Shown: one piece after another, positions 21,939 through 33,728 of the stretch | Layout of the letters: every line of letters begins with the position of its first letter | How positions within the stretch are numbered: the first letter of the stretch is position 1 | Assembly (NCBI GenBank): GCA_014621425.1 | Contig: JAANBB010000086.1 | Span: 1-64,000 of the forward strand | Reading direction: 5' to 3' | Source of the DNA: Cylindrodendrum hubeiense | Taxonomy: Eukaryota; Ascomycota; Sordariomycetes; Hypocreales; Nectriaceae | Length of the DNA stretch: 64,000 bases | The notes under the pieces: model-generated | Databases searched by the model: none | Told to the model about the DNA's origin: nothing | What the model saw: only the letters and a program-made list of their open reading frames with translations | Made by a program: the position numbers and the translations under genes

Positions 21939-24318
21939 TCAACTCTGCATGAGCTCAACCCGCTGGCTCGACTGGTTCGACTGGTGTGACTGGTGTGACT
22001 GATGCGATCTGTTAGACAGGGCGCGGGGCCTCCCCATCCCCCGCGGACCTTTGACCTTCTTTCCTTCATTGGCGACCTCGGCCCAGCTCTTCATGAACGG
22101 GAGTGCAGGCACACGTCTTGAATCTCCGTTTTCGCTGACCATATCTGATCTGAGTGTTCTTGGCGAGGACACGGCGGACAGGGGCATCGAAAGGGTGGGG
22201 CTACTCGGTTCAGACGGAAGAGAAGCTTGCTCGGGTGTAGCGACCCGTTCAACTCGTGGGACAGGCCTCTCCGTTAGCTGACCCCATTGCGGCATCTTGC
22301 TTTCCTCCAAAGGATTGAGGTTGTGACCAAGCGCCGGGCTGTTCTGGGCCGGAGTCGGGGTTGTATCAAAGCTCTGGCGGGAGAATATTGATGATGCCAT
22401 GCTGCTGTCCGTCAAGCTCTGGTCCCGGTTGAGGTTGGGGGTTTCGCTACGACTGGGAGTCACCGGCAAGGGGAGTTTGGAGCCTGAGCCACGAGAACGG
22501 AGCTGATACCCGGTGAGGTTGGTGAAGCTCGGCGAGCGGGAGTTTGGTCGGTCGATCGGTCTGCGAGGGGTCGTGGCGTCCTTGACGGGTCGCGGCGCAA
22601 AGATTTGTTGCTGCACCAGCGGTGATCGCCCATCGGTCGAAAATCGGTGGGCAGAGAGCGACGACGGTTGAAGGGGCGGCCTCGAGACTGGTGTAGTGGG
22701 CGTCGACCGGGTCTTCGACAGTCCGAGACCGACATTCGACAGTGGAGATCCGGTACCGCTCCGGTTTGCTCTCGGCAGGGAGGGTCGGGCTGGACCGCGT
22801 CCGGAACTTCTCTTTTGGTCCGCATTTTCGGACTCGAGCTTCCGGCACTTCTCCTCGGCTTCCTTCAGTTTGGCTTGAAGCATTGAGATAGTATGCTCAT
22901 GCGCCTTCCGTTCATGCTCAAGGCGTAGCTCGTATGTCTTGTCTCTTCCTTCCAACTCATCGATTCTCTTCTTCTGACGTTCATTCTCTTTCCGAAGGGT
23001 GTCCAATGCCGTGAATTTCCTATCCCATTTGTTCTCGACCCAAGATATTGGTCGCTTGCAACACTCGCCGTGGTAAATCTGGTGTATGCCGCCAAGCATT
23101 GATAGCTTGTCGTCAATCTTGTCTACTGAGAGCCGGTTCCGTGGGTTTGATGCGATCATTTTAGAGATCAAGCTGACGACTGGTCGGGGCCGTACTGTCT
23201 CCTGGCCTTCAAAAGTGAACATGAAGGGAGGTGTCACAAGGGCATGGGATGTGAGCTTTTCGAGGTGGGCTCTCAGCTTGTCCTCGCGGTTACGCAATTG
23301 TTCTTCCCGGGTCTGCCTGGACAAGTACTTGAGTGCCTCATCAAAATCAGCTAGACGGACGTTGTAAAGCACGGTGGCTATGTTTAGAAACACAAGTCCA
23401 AGGGAGTAGACATCCGAAAGCTGCATGCTAGAGCCGTAGTCGGCGTAGAGCTCGGGGGCACGCCATCTTTCTGTTCCTGGGAGTCCCTCGGTGGTAGTCT
23501 GGTCTTGTCCGCTGACATCTCGCGAGATGCCGAAATCGGCCAGATAGACGCGATCTGCTTTAAGGAGAATATTAGAAGGCTTGATGTCGAGGTGGCGGAC
23601 GTCGTTAGAGTGGCAGTGTGCCATGGCACGGGATACACAGCCCATGACATTGCGGAGGAATTCGAGAGGGCACTTAGTATGACAGTCAATGCCCTGGTTC
23701 TCGGTGTTCGGTTCTATAGCACTCAAATCCTTGACGTCGAGGGCATCGAGTCGTTCGATAATGTCCTCGCGATCTCCATCGCCGAGGCGCAGGGACTCGA
23801 GGTCCTCGAGCAGGATGCTCAGGTTGCAGACGGCGGCGGGCCAGATGAGGAGGCATAGCTCATGGGGGCGGGGCGCATAGGTGGCGACGAGCTTGACGAC
23901 ATGGCGATGGTCGAGCTTGTTCATGGTCAAGCTCTCCTGGCGCAAGTCCTCAATGGTGAAGCCGCGACGACGAGTGATGCGCTTGCGGGCAAGGCGCACA
24001 GTGCCGTAGGTAACCTCTTCGACGCGGCCGAAGGCGCCATATCCGAGATCGTTGAGCTTGACAAGCTTGCTATCGAATCGCTTGGCCTCGGGGCCGCTAA
24101 AGAGTGGTTTGTTTCTGTGGGATTCTCGTGATTAGAGACTTGGTTTTCGAAACTAGAATCAGAGGCGTCGCATACATGCTCGGCCAATTGTCATCGTTGT
24201 CCCAAGCAGTGATGATGCGTTGCTCGCCGAGCTCGCGCTCGATCTCGGAGAAGCGGTTGAAGTGTTGGCTCGGGTCTGCTTGCCCGACTCTAGTCCATCC
24301 TCGGACCCAGTCGCCCAT
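21939..24318 (-). CDS. Serine/threonine protein kinase with coiled coil and disordered tail
   Basis: Two exons, 24318-24176 and 24114-21939, give 772 residues; the intron is 61 nt. The start at 24318 is the first in-frame ATG of exon 1. The kinase domain runs from about residue 60 to 400. It has the glycine loop LGYGAFGRVEEV, a lysine in RLARKRI (about residue 92), the catalytic loop HLDIKPSN (His222, Asp224, Lys226), DFG at 241-243 and WRAPE. The catalytic loop has HLD where most kinases have HRD. A charged coiled coil (ENERQKKRIDELEGRDKT and onwards) follows the kinase domain. After it come about 250 Ser/Pro/Thr-rich residues and a terminal SHQSHQSHQSNQSS repeat. The substrate and pathway are unknown. 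It is divergently transcribed from the bZIP gene. Confidence 0.85.
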
Positions 24319-26300
24319 GGTCTGTCGTGGGGTGGATGGAACGGAGACTGCGACTCGGAAAAGTGTGGGACGGAATCGGCGGGCGTATGCGGTGGGAGAA
24401 GTCGACAGCGGAGGAGGCTCGAGGATCAATCATCAAGCGAAAGCGAGAGCCATGGCTCGGCGGATGCGGCTAACCTCAGCAACGCGAGTCGAGAAGGCGA
24501 CGGCGGCGAAGATGCGCGGGACGGCCGGGTGAGGAGGCGTCGCGTGGTGGTGGTGGAAGAGGTGAGCGAGGCAAAGGATGGCGGAGCGCGAGAGTTGCAG
24601 GAAGGACGTCGTCGGGAGAATGAGTATAGACCACCCCACTGCTCATGTTCCACGGTCCAACACAGTCTCAGGTTTTATTTTTTATTTTTTTCGCGCGGGT
24701 CACTTCCCGCACAGCTGGTAAAGACGAGCATGTACAGTACGACATTCTCAATGCAGGGTGGGACAGGTGCACAGCCTTCGCCGTCCAAGCTGCCGAATCC
24801 CGATGCAGGCCATTGAGGCTGAGCCCTGCACCAGAAACGCACCAGAAGCGCACTCGCAGAAGTCGTCGATTGGATTGATTCCTGACAGCACGCACAGTGG
24901 TCGGACAGTGGCCGTTGGTGGGGTTAATGTACCCTGGAACCCACCATCCTCCTTGCTCCCCGCCTCCATCATCCACCTAGTGCAAGGAGATACGCAACGA
25001 GCGTCCGAGCCATGGCGTCCCACGCAATGTCGCCACTGCCAGGCATGGTGATAACGGCTGTCCAGGCGGCTTTGCACTACCGGCAATACCGTCGCTGCCC
25101 CGTCCCAGTCCCCGGGAGAGGTCCAGTGCGCTAGCCTGGATGGGATGAGGCGCGATGGCAGTTCGGAGTCGGGTAAGCTGGGATCGCGCAGGTAACATGC
25201 CGCCGTTTAAAGGTCTTCTCGACCCGGCCACGGACCAACGCTGTGGCCGGACGCCAAAGGGCTACGGTGACATCTCATGTCCTGCAGTCTCACATGGCAG
25301 CCAAAAAAGGCCGCCATCTGCACTTTATTCGTCGACTCGAGGACGTCTCGGTACACTCCGGGGTAAGCTCACCGTATCAATGTTCAATGGTGGGACGGAT
25401 ACTCGGTACAGGACTGGCAGTGCGCTGGAGACCGTGGTAATAAGCCACTAACTGAGTCTAGCTTTAACCTTCCTGCGAGCGCCAAGAATCGCGCTCTTGT
25501 CCAGCTTTCGTCTTCTCCATCCTCCTTTCCAACCTCGCCTCCATTCCGGTTCCCATCTCCGTCTCCGTCGCCTTGCCCGTCACCTTGCCCGTCCCCGGCC
25601 GCCGTCGCCATCTCCACAACTCCGGATTCCCACGCCCTCGTCGCCTCATCTTACTCTCCTACTCTCTTGCTCTCCTACCCTCCTACTCTCCGCCGCCTCC
25701 GGCGTATCCCATCCGGACCGTGCACGGCCACCCCTCCCCTCCCCTGCGCCGCCACCCGCGAGTGGCATCCCTTTTCGCCATTGGCATCCCTCTCTCTCAC
25801 TCTCTCGCCTACACGCCCTGCCGAGTCATCACTGCGATCCTGTTCGGCCCTCTGCCTTCGCTTTAATATTGGCAACTTGGTTCCAATTGCAGCACAACCC
25901 CTGATCTCTTCCCCAATTCTTCATCCATCCGAGCCTGGAGCCCCTAATCTATGAGAGGGGAATATCTCGAGCCGATTTCTAATCCCAATCTAAAATATCA
26001 TGGTCCAACATATACCAGTTTAATTCTCCAACCCAATTCATCTGAAACCAAACAACACAAACGCACGGTATTTTTGGATAAAGTCATGTCCTTGAATTCA
26101 GCAGCAATCCAAACCAACCAAAGAGCCTCGTGCACTCAGTCCTACCTGCCGGTTGTTGGTAGTCTCAGTTGACATCACTATCCACAACTCAACTATTATC
26201 GTCCATTCAACCACTCACGCTCCGCCCTCAACCTGATAGTCGCGCACAACAGCATTCAACCTCTTCCGTCAACTTGGCTTAGCCCCTTGGGGTTTCAGAC
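24319..26300. other. Divergent promoter region between kinase and bZIP genes
   Basis: About 2 kb shared by the two outward-facing genes. Positions 25500-25870 are strongly pyrimidine-rich on the plus strand (CTCC, CTCTC and CGTC runs), typical of fungal promoters or long 5' leaders. No separate gene is supported. Confidence 0.5.
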
Positions 26301-28335
26301 ATGTCCAAATCCAAATCGACCACTGTCTCTCCAATCCTCCCTCTTGAAGCTCAACCCGAAGCTCCATGTCATGCAAACGACTCTGCCAACATGACACTTT
26401 CTTCCCCCAACGAAAATGTCCCAATTCGAACACGAAAGAGGTCTGATACCTCTGACGAAGGGGATGATGGGGGCGGGAAGAAAAGGTCAAGAGGTCGGCC
26501 TCGCCTTGACACCAAGGATGTAACAGCTGCCGAGGTAAGAATACCCTGTCGTCTTCCTTCTCTCTTTCATCGTGTATCCTCTCAGAGTCCCTCTCTGACC
26601 CTGCAACTAGCGTCGCCGCACACAAATCCGTCTGGCTCAACGCGCATACCGCAATCGTAAGGACACGGCCATCGACACACTAAAACAGAGAGTCAAGGAA
26701 CTCGAGCAAGCCAATGAAAGTATGGGCCGCGAGTTTATGAGCTTGTCCAACTTTGTGCTCGGTCAGGGGATGGTCCAAGGGTCCCCTGAGGTCTTTCAGC
26801 ACATAAACGATGCCACTCGCAAGTTTATGTCCCTTAAAAGCCAGGCCATCGAGGAATCATCTGCCGATGCTGATAACGATGCCGGTGTGGACGCCTCTAT
26901 TGACAGTACTGTCAACCCTGCGGACGATTCTTCGCAGCCAGTAATTCTCCAGCAGCGTGGCTCGAAAAAAAGCTCCAGCTCATCCGGCTCATCGAATGAT
27001 GTCCTCTCTACACCCAACACGGATTGGAGTATTGAGGAGGCCAGCGACAGCCTTCAAGTTCCAGTCACTTTTCAACCACTCAGCCACATGGCTCAATCTT
27101 CAGTCAACCATATCACCAATCCCATCACCAATCACAGTATGGGAAACTCGAGTTTTCCAGTCGCCGACACTGGGGCTAAAATGTCACTCTTTACGGACCC
27201 TTTTGCTCACTCGCCCTTTGTTCCACCTCCAGCACCCTCTTCATACGCGGCACATGAGATCAGTTTTGGCCGTCGTCTTCAGAGGACAGTCTTGGAGGCC
27301 GGTCTTAGACTGGCCGGAATGGACAATCCGCCACCGACACGCTACATGGCGGTATTTAGTTTTTGTCTATACTTTGAGAGCAGACGAGACATTGTTCGTC
27401 GCTTGTCCGAAAGTCTACAGTGTACAGCTCAGGAGACTTTAAACAACTGGAAGTTTGCATTCACGAATCTCGGAGGGTCAGGTCTCCATTTTCCTGACAA
27501 CGAAGGAAATGGAAACATGCCAGGCCATCCCCTGGCGAGTAGTGGGTTACCCATCGGGAATCATGGTCTTCCAGAGCCCTTCAAGCCTTGCGAAATGACG
27601 GGCTACTCTATCGGCCCATTCAATCGAGAAATCGAACTCACAAAGGATATGCGCGTTGATCATCGACTACGGATGCTTCAACCAGGCTTCGAGGGGGACT
27701 TCTATGATGCGGACGAAGTGGAAGCATACATGCGCTATCTTGGCATTGTCATCCCTCCGGGCAGAGATTATGTCGATGTAGAGATTGTGCTCAGCGTATT
27801 GGACGAACCGGCGCCGTTACCCTTTGTTGCTGACAGCAGAGGCTTCTTTAAACCGCCGGTTTCAACACCCTTGGAGACCCCGAACCTCATGTCTCTACCA
27901 CCCGACTTCGCCAATGCTCCTGGAAGTATATGGCCAGGAGCACACCCACCTATCACAGCTCCCGTCCAACCATCGGTCATGATGAATAGTCCTCACTCAA
28001 TGGCGCCCATGGACCCGCACCTGGGGTCCTCGGTTCCTCACTTGGCGACTGGGACTTCAACAGACCAATTCAACCATACTCTAGCATCTTTCGACGGGGC
28101 TGCCGGATACCCTTGGCGGACTTGGGATGTGGATCCAGCATGGAAGACCAGGGTAACGATCGACGTCAATCAACTTGTAGCCAGTAAGTTAGAACCTCGC
28201 TCCCAGAGTTGCCGACTCGGAAACTAATACATTCCAGAAATGACTGGCATGGCCGTCTGCTTAGGTCGAAGCCCTGGTCTCCGGCCCCAAGATATACACC
28301 TGGCGCTCAAGCAGTCTATTATCTTGGAGCACTGA
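26301..28335 (+). CDS. bZIP-like transcription factor, atypical fungal subfamily
   Basis: Three exons, 26301-26534, 26611-28183 and 28238-28335, give 634 residues, with introns of 76 and 54 nt. Joining exon 1 to exon 2 creates a basic region, KKRSRGRPRLDTKDVTAAE followed by RRRTQIRLAQRAYRNRK (residues 79-95). A leucine-zipper-like helix (TLKQRVKELEQANESM) comes next. In canonical bZIPs the basic region carries Asn-x7-Arg; here Ile replaces that Asn (TQIRLAQRAYR). This variant occurs in a group of filamentous-fungal bZIP-like proteins. The middle contains an ordered segment (RYMAVFSFCLYFESRRDIVRR, and NWKFAFTNLGG further on). The C-terminus ends in a short hydrophobic helix encoded by exon 3. 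It should act in the nucleus; target genes are unknown. Confidence 0.85.
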
Positions 28336-28760
28336 CGCGTTGGTGATTGACTCGGTTATATACGATAACTATGGAGTAAAATGGTGGGTTTGGAAACGAA
28401 AACGACTTCTGTCTCGGAGTTTTGGTTGAACATTAGGTGGAGCACTGGCAATATTGATACCCAGGGAAGAGTTGGTATTGGATATGATTTAGATACCCGC
28501 ATGTGATTTTGCACATAACCTCCGCTATTTATTGATATATTGAGCCCATACAAATATGCCCCTTGAATTGACTAGCAGTGCTGTCTTGAGACGATATGAC
28601 AGCCTGAGATCTTTGAGCTCCGATATCTATGGTACAGGGTAGGTGCTTGAGCTTTGGTGGGGCACCTCCAGATACGACATTCCCAACCTGAACTGCATCA
28701 TCTGCGGTTTAAAACAGCCCGAAGAGCAAGAAGCGAGCATATATCAAGAAATACACAACC
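28336..28760. other. Short intergenic region before the asparaginase gene
   Basis: About 425 bp holding the bZIP 3' flank and the promoter of the plus-strand asparaginase gene. I see no additional gene. Confidence 0.5.
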
Positions 28761-30202
28761 ATGGAATACAGAGCCCAGGAGATCCAGCGCCTGAAAGTGC
28801 AGCCTCGGCTCATCATACACGGCGGAGCAGGCAATATCCGGCGGGACACCTATCCCCCAGAAAAGTACCAAGCTTATCGCGATGCCCTCATCACCATCGT
28901 ACGCTGCCTCACCCCTCCGAAGAATACTGGATGGCCACTGACACACGAATCGTGTAGGTTACGAAGGCAAATGCGTACATGACGACCCCGGCGACGATCG
29001 TCGCCGAGAAGTCATCCGCGAGCTCCTCCCAGAGCCTGCTTCCGTCGGCGCTGGACGTGGCCACATTCGCCGTCACCTTGCTCGAGGACAACCCTCTGTT
29101 TAACAGCGGCCATGGGGCCGTCTTCACCCGCGACGGGATCAATGAGCTCGAGGCGTCCGTCATGGTCTCCCGCGGCTACAAGAAGCGCGGCGTGGGCGTC
29201 ATGGGCCTGCGCCGGGTGCGCAACCCCATCGTGCTGGCACGCAGGATGCTCGAGCACGGCCAAGACGACCTCCAGCCGCAAACCGCCCCAGGCAGAGCGC
29301 CCCGCGCCGCAGAGCTCGACGTCCCGTCGGCCCAGGGCCATACGCAGATCTACGGCGACGCAGCAGAGCAGCTGGCGACGCAGTACGGGCTGGACCTGGT
29401 CGCCCCGGGCTACTTCTTCACGCAGCAGCGCTGGGACGAGCACCTGCGCGCGCTGGAGCAGGAGAAGAAGGGAGCTGGCCAGGCGACGTGGAGCGCCACC
29501 GAGTATCTGCCCCAGGGGACCTGTGGCGCCGTGGCTCTCGACGAGGACGGCGTGATATGTGCGGCGACGAGTACGGGCGGCCTGACCAATAAGCTGACGG
29601 GCCGCATTGGCGATACGCCCGTCGTTGGAGCGGGCTTCTGGGCCGAGGAGTGGAGTGAGGATGGTGATCCTACTCGGGGCGGTGACGGTGTCTGGCAGCG
29701 GCTCCAACAGGCCGTTACCAGGAGCGGCCCTTCCATTGTCCTCGGGGATGCTCTCACAGGCGCCCTGGCAGATTGCCTCCCTACGCCCCTGATATACTCC
29801 CCAGTCGCCCCGTGGTCGGGCTCCACGACCACAACACGATCCTTCGGAGGTTCCGGAACGGGCAACGGCGACTCGTTCCTGCGCATCAACGCCCTGCGCA
29901 CCGTTGCCGCCATTGCGAGATGGAAGCCGGAGGCCGGCGCCAAGGCCGTGACGCACGTGTCCGGTCCCGGAGGAGAGCTCCAGAAGAGTGCGGGGGACCG
30001 GTGGAGTCGGACGGGCGAGGGCGAGGGCGGCATCATCGGGATTGAGTGTGCCTTTGTTCGTGATGCGGCTGGCCGGGTTGTCGACGCTCGATCGGAGATC
30101 CTCATGGACTATAACTGCGGCGGCATGTTCCGGGCGTGGATTGACGATCAGGGCAAGCCCCTCATGAGCATCTGGACTAACGGATCCTCGGATGACCTGT
30201 AG
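28761..30202 (+). CDS. Ntn-hydrolase L-asparaginase / isoaspartyl peptidase (asparaginase 2 family)
   Basis: Two exons, 28761-28898 and 28958-30202, give 460 residues; the 59-nt intron is phase 0. The N-terminus has LIIHGGAGNIRRDTY, and a conserved DNPLFNSGHGAVFTRDG block follows. The autoprocessing site is PQGTCGAVALDEDG, where Thr234 would be both cleavage site and N-terminal nucleophile. Just downstream is the substrate-binding block STGGLTNKLTGRIGDTP. These are hallmarks of the plant-type asparaginase/isoaspartyl peptidase/taspase group, which cleaves itself into alpha and beta subunits. The likely roles are asparagine or isoaspartyl dipeptide hydrolysis. There is an alternative reading as a threonine-aspartase-like protein because of the long insert at about residues 130-215 before the catalytic Thr. 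It converges on TIM17. Confidence 0.9.
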
Positions 30203-30741
30203 AGTAAGCAACTTCAAGCTCACGAAAGAGAGCGATGAACAGGGAATGCCATTGTATATTTGATCTGTACCCAGTTTTGCAGAAACAAAAAGCTCCTAAC
30301 ATAGATCCCAGCCTAGGATCTCACTCTCGCTTTCTCTCTCGCTTTCTCTCTGGCTCGTTTTAGCTCCCTTCCTGAGCCAATGCGCGCACTCCTTCTCGTA
30401 CACAGTCTCATCAGACATGGAATAGTTTGTCGTCTTGCAAGAAGTATGGAAACTCCAGCGCTAAGCCATAACCCGCCCCCTACCGTCCCGTATTCTTTCT
30501 CTATAGTACATGGAACGCCGGCCCGATGCGAGTTTAGGAGATTAAAACGTCAGCCGACTGTTTTCGTTCGTGGTGTTGGTGATGGTGGTGTGGTGGTAGA
30601 AAATACAGAGGGCCTCTGAGTGGAAAGAGGCCCGGAAATCGGTTTATGGTGGAGTTGAGAGGGGAGGTGTAGGTTTTTTGCGGTTCTTGTATCCAACAAG
30701 TCACCCGTCGTAATCATATCGGTCTCGTGCAACCTCGTCGT
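30203..30741. other. Convergent 3' flanks of asparaginase and TIM17
   Basis: About 540 bp between two converging genes. It contains a CTCGCTTTCTCT repeat at about 30327-30353 and no recognisable gene. Confidence 0.5.
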
Positions 30742-31303
30742 TTACAGAGTAGTCTCCATGGTGGGGGGAGGTTGAGGCACCTCGAGCTTAGTGGAGCCGG
30801 CGAGCATCTTGCTGAAGCCGATACCAACACCCTCGATGACGGCGAGGAGGACGGCGCAGCCGATGGCGCCGTTACGGGCGGCCTTGTAGCCACCTCGGAT
30901 GGCGAGGGAGCCACCGGTGAAGAAGCCGGCAATAATGGCGTTGTAGGGGTCCTCCTTCTTGCGGATGCCCTTGACGGCGCAGTCAAAGGTCGAGAACAGA
31001 CCACCCCAGACGCCGAAGTTGCCGCCGAGCACAGGGGCGCGCATCTTGATGGCCGTGATGGCGCCGATGCGGCGCTCGCCGTAGGGGGAGTTTCGGAAGC
31101 CCTTGATGCCGTGCCAGATGGTGCCGCCGATGGCCTAACGGAGGAAATATGTTAGTGACGGGGAGCTTGCCATGGGGAGAAGTTGCTTGGTAGGATTGGT
31201 TGCGAGTCGAGGCGAGGGGAAGGGAAATACTTACGCCCATGCAGAAAGCACCGCCAAAGTCATTGAGAATGACCCAGGGGCAGGGGTCGCGTCCGTGATC
31301 CAT
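30742..31303 (-). CDS. TIM17: Mitochondrial inner-membrane translocase subunit Tim17
   Basis: Two exons, 31303-31235 and 31134-30742, give 153 residues, the usual Tim17 length, with a 100-nt intron. The protein starts [20 protein letters not shown] and continues with [16 protein letters not shown]. It has the Tim17/22/23 signatures [17 protein letters not shown] and [19 protein letters not shown], with glycine-zipper-rich membrane helices. Tim17 is a core, pore-lining part of the TIM23 complex, which moves presequence proteins into the matrix. The paired cysteines Cys8 and Cys66 (Cys8 in DPCPW, the other in FDCAVK) match the positions of the conserved disulphide pair known in Tim17. It is divergently transcribed from the acetyltransferase gene. 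Confidence 0.95.
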
Positions 31304-32412
31304 GGCTGGCTGTGGTTGTGTGGGAGAAGAGGGGTGTCGAGTGGGAGGGCGAGGGCGAGGTCGTCGTGGTCGTGGGGATTAATGGTTGCTCTTGAAAAAA
31401 GTGAGATGAGGCCGCTGCCGGTAAAAGTTGACACCCCCGTCCGACTGGGTGCTGAGTCGCGAACGATGGAATTTTTCGGACCATCGGCGCTTCAGAAAAT
31501 CCGGCCACCCTAATGACTCCAGCACCTTCCACCACCAAAGAACCCCAGCTTCCTTGTCTTGGCGGCGGCGGTCCACCGGCTGTGGGTACGTACCTCTGAA
31601 CCAAGTCTCGAGATGCGGACGACACAAAGAAGCATGTCCACGCATGTCCTGGTCGTGGTAATTACTTGGAATATAAAATGGCGAAATATGTCACTTTCGG
31701 TAATTATCACGCTTTCCCATCAATCAATTGGTCCTCAGTTGCCCCGTACAGACCCAATGGTTCGATTGGGACCCACGGGTCCCATAACATTCGACGACAG
31801 TTCAAGGGAGTGATGCGTTGATGCGTTGGTGCATTGAAATGCTTCTCATCTTCACGGCACATAAATATAAAACCTAACAACTGTGAAACACCAATCGAGA
31901 ATAACCTATGTTACACGAAACTACTAGTCCACTGACTGGGCCGCCTCGCCTCTAGTGCGTGTCTTGAACTGGCGTGACCCAAGCTCGCTACCGGTATCTA
32001 CCTATGGGACTGAGAGGGGTTGCTCGGAACATGATTAAACCAAAATAGGTTGCGCGACCCTGAAATAAACGAACACGACAAATCCTGGTTCCTGGAGCAT
32101 GCAGTACTCACTCGTACTCCGTACACATCAACCGAATAACTGGATCCGAGTCAGCCCCCACTCACCCCGGATCTCCGTTTCGGCCGAATGCTAACAAGAC
32201 CCGACACACATCCGCCATCGGCCTTCCTAAACGGTCTCGCCGATAATCCACCCCTTGGCAGGCTACCGCCACTTGACATCTTGTAAAACACGGTCTGAGA
32301 ATAGGCCTATATATATTTCTACTTCCCTTTCCGTAAATGTGATTGTCAAGGCTCGTTAAACTACTCCATGCTTGTGGCCACTTAGTATCGTGGACACCCA
32401 ACATCAATAACC
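31304..32412. other. Divergent promoter region between TIM17 and the acetyltransferase
   Basis: About 1.1 kb. A short perfect inverted repeat, TGGGACC-CACG-GGTCCCA, lies at about 31767-31784. No gene is evident. Confidence 0.5.
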
Positions 32413-33178
32413 ATGGTCCTCCAGCTCGTCGAGGCCACCGAGGATGACGCCCCCCGCTCCGTCGCCATCGAAACAGAGGCGTACGGCCCCAACGGCCCCG
32501 TTGGCCTCGTCCTTTACCCCGGCCCTCGCCCTACCGAGGGGAATCCCAGAGCTGACGAGCTCATTAAGCAGCGACGTGAAGATCCCGACTGCCGATGGTT
32601 TAAAATCGTAGACACCGATCTCGACGCCTCCCCAGAAGAAAGGATGATCGCATTTGCACAGTGGCACGTATGGACCACTCCCCGGACCTCAATCCCCTCC
32701 GGTGCTCGTGGCCCTGGCTCCAACCCTGAAGCCTGCGATCTCTTCTTTGGCGGAATGAACAGAAAGCGTCATGCGTTAATGAGAGGAAAGCCCTACGTCT
32801 GTAAGTTTCCATCCCAAGTCCGAGACGCTGTCCAAGAGAGATCATCCAATCCAGCCCGATGAAGACTGACATCGCATCTCAGATCTCAAGCTGCTCCACA
32901 CTCAGCCGAAGCACCAGAAACGCGGTGCAGCATCCCTGTTGCTGGAATGGGGACTGGAGGAGGCTGATCGTCTTGGAATCCCAGCGTTTCTCGAGTCTTC
33001 GCAACAAGGGCGTCGACTGTATGAGAAATGGGGTTTTAGAGAAGTTGAAACGCTCACGGTCGACTTTTCACCATGGGGAGGACCGTCAAGCATCGAGGTT
33101 CCCCTAATGCTTCGTGAACCCAAGGGACAACAATCCAGCATGGCTACTATGGATCAGTTGGGCCAAGTCGACACTTAA
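32413..33178 (+). CDS. GNAT-family N-acetyltransferase
   Basis: Two exons, 32413-32800 and 32883-33178, give 227 residues; the intron is 82 nt. The acetyl-CoA-binding motif A is formed just after the splice junction: YLKLLHTQPKHQKRGAASLL, containing the Q-x-x-G-x-A pattern. Motif B follows, with PAFLESSQQGRRLYEKWGFR. The expected activity is acetyl transfer from acetyl-CoA to a small amine or protein; the acceptor cannot be told. The tail is short and polar. The shape resembles the many small fungal GNATs of unknown substrate. It converges on vosA. Confidence 0.88.
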
Positions 33179-33728
33179 ATAGCCCATTTTAGTTGCTTAC
33201 TTCCAATTCAACCGAACGCCATTTGTTATTTCGCAGACGGGGTTAGTAAGGTGGCGAATGAACCCAGATCTTGCAGGAAAATGCCAGTGTCGCAGTGATG
33301 CTTCTTTCTATTCCCCTTCTCCCTAACCTCATACTAGACGCCCCCCTCCCAACTGATCCTCGGACTGTGATTACTTGACGGCTTCCCGCCATTGTTATTA
33401 GGTGCCTAATGGCGCCACCAACAATACAAGCACCGCCGATATTCCTCAAAAAGCCAAACCAAATGCCAAATGAATGAGGCAACCCGAGCCCACCTCCAGT
33501 GAATCAGAGTTCAAATCAATCGCAATTTCCAGCCTACCCCGGGGGTATAGTGGCAAACCGCTGCGTCCAGATACTCCGTCCCCTTTCAAGTGCTAGCCCT
33601 CCCAAAAACTCCGCGCTTTTCCCAAGAACCAGAGTTGTAATCCAATAGCAAAACCAAAACTCAATCCAGGTGCCCTTGTATCTTTCTTGACGTTATGTAT
33701 CCCAAATGATAATGAGACGATCGTTTCG
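33179..33728. other. Convergent 3' flanks of the acetyltransferase and vosA
   Basis: About 550 bp between converging genes; nothing recognisable apart from 3' flanking sequence. Confidence 0.5.

Noticed and set aside
21940..22010. Repeat of ACTGGTGTG-type units near 21960-22010
   Set aside because: It is the coding sequence of the Ser-His-Gln repeat at the kinase C-terminus, not a separate element.
29012..30223. 403-codon frame antisense to the asparaginase gene
   Set aside because: Complement of a high-GC3 coding region; long antisense frames arise there automatically, and the sense strand has clear catalytic motifs.
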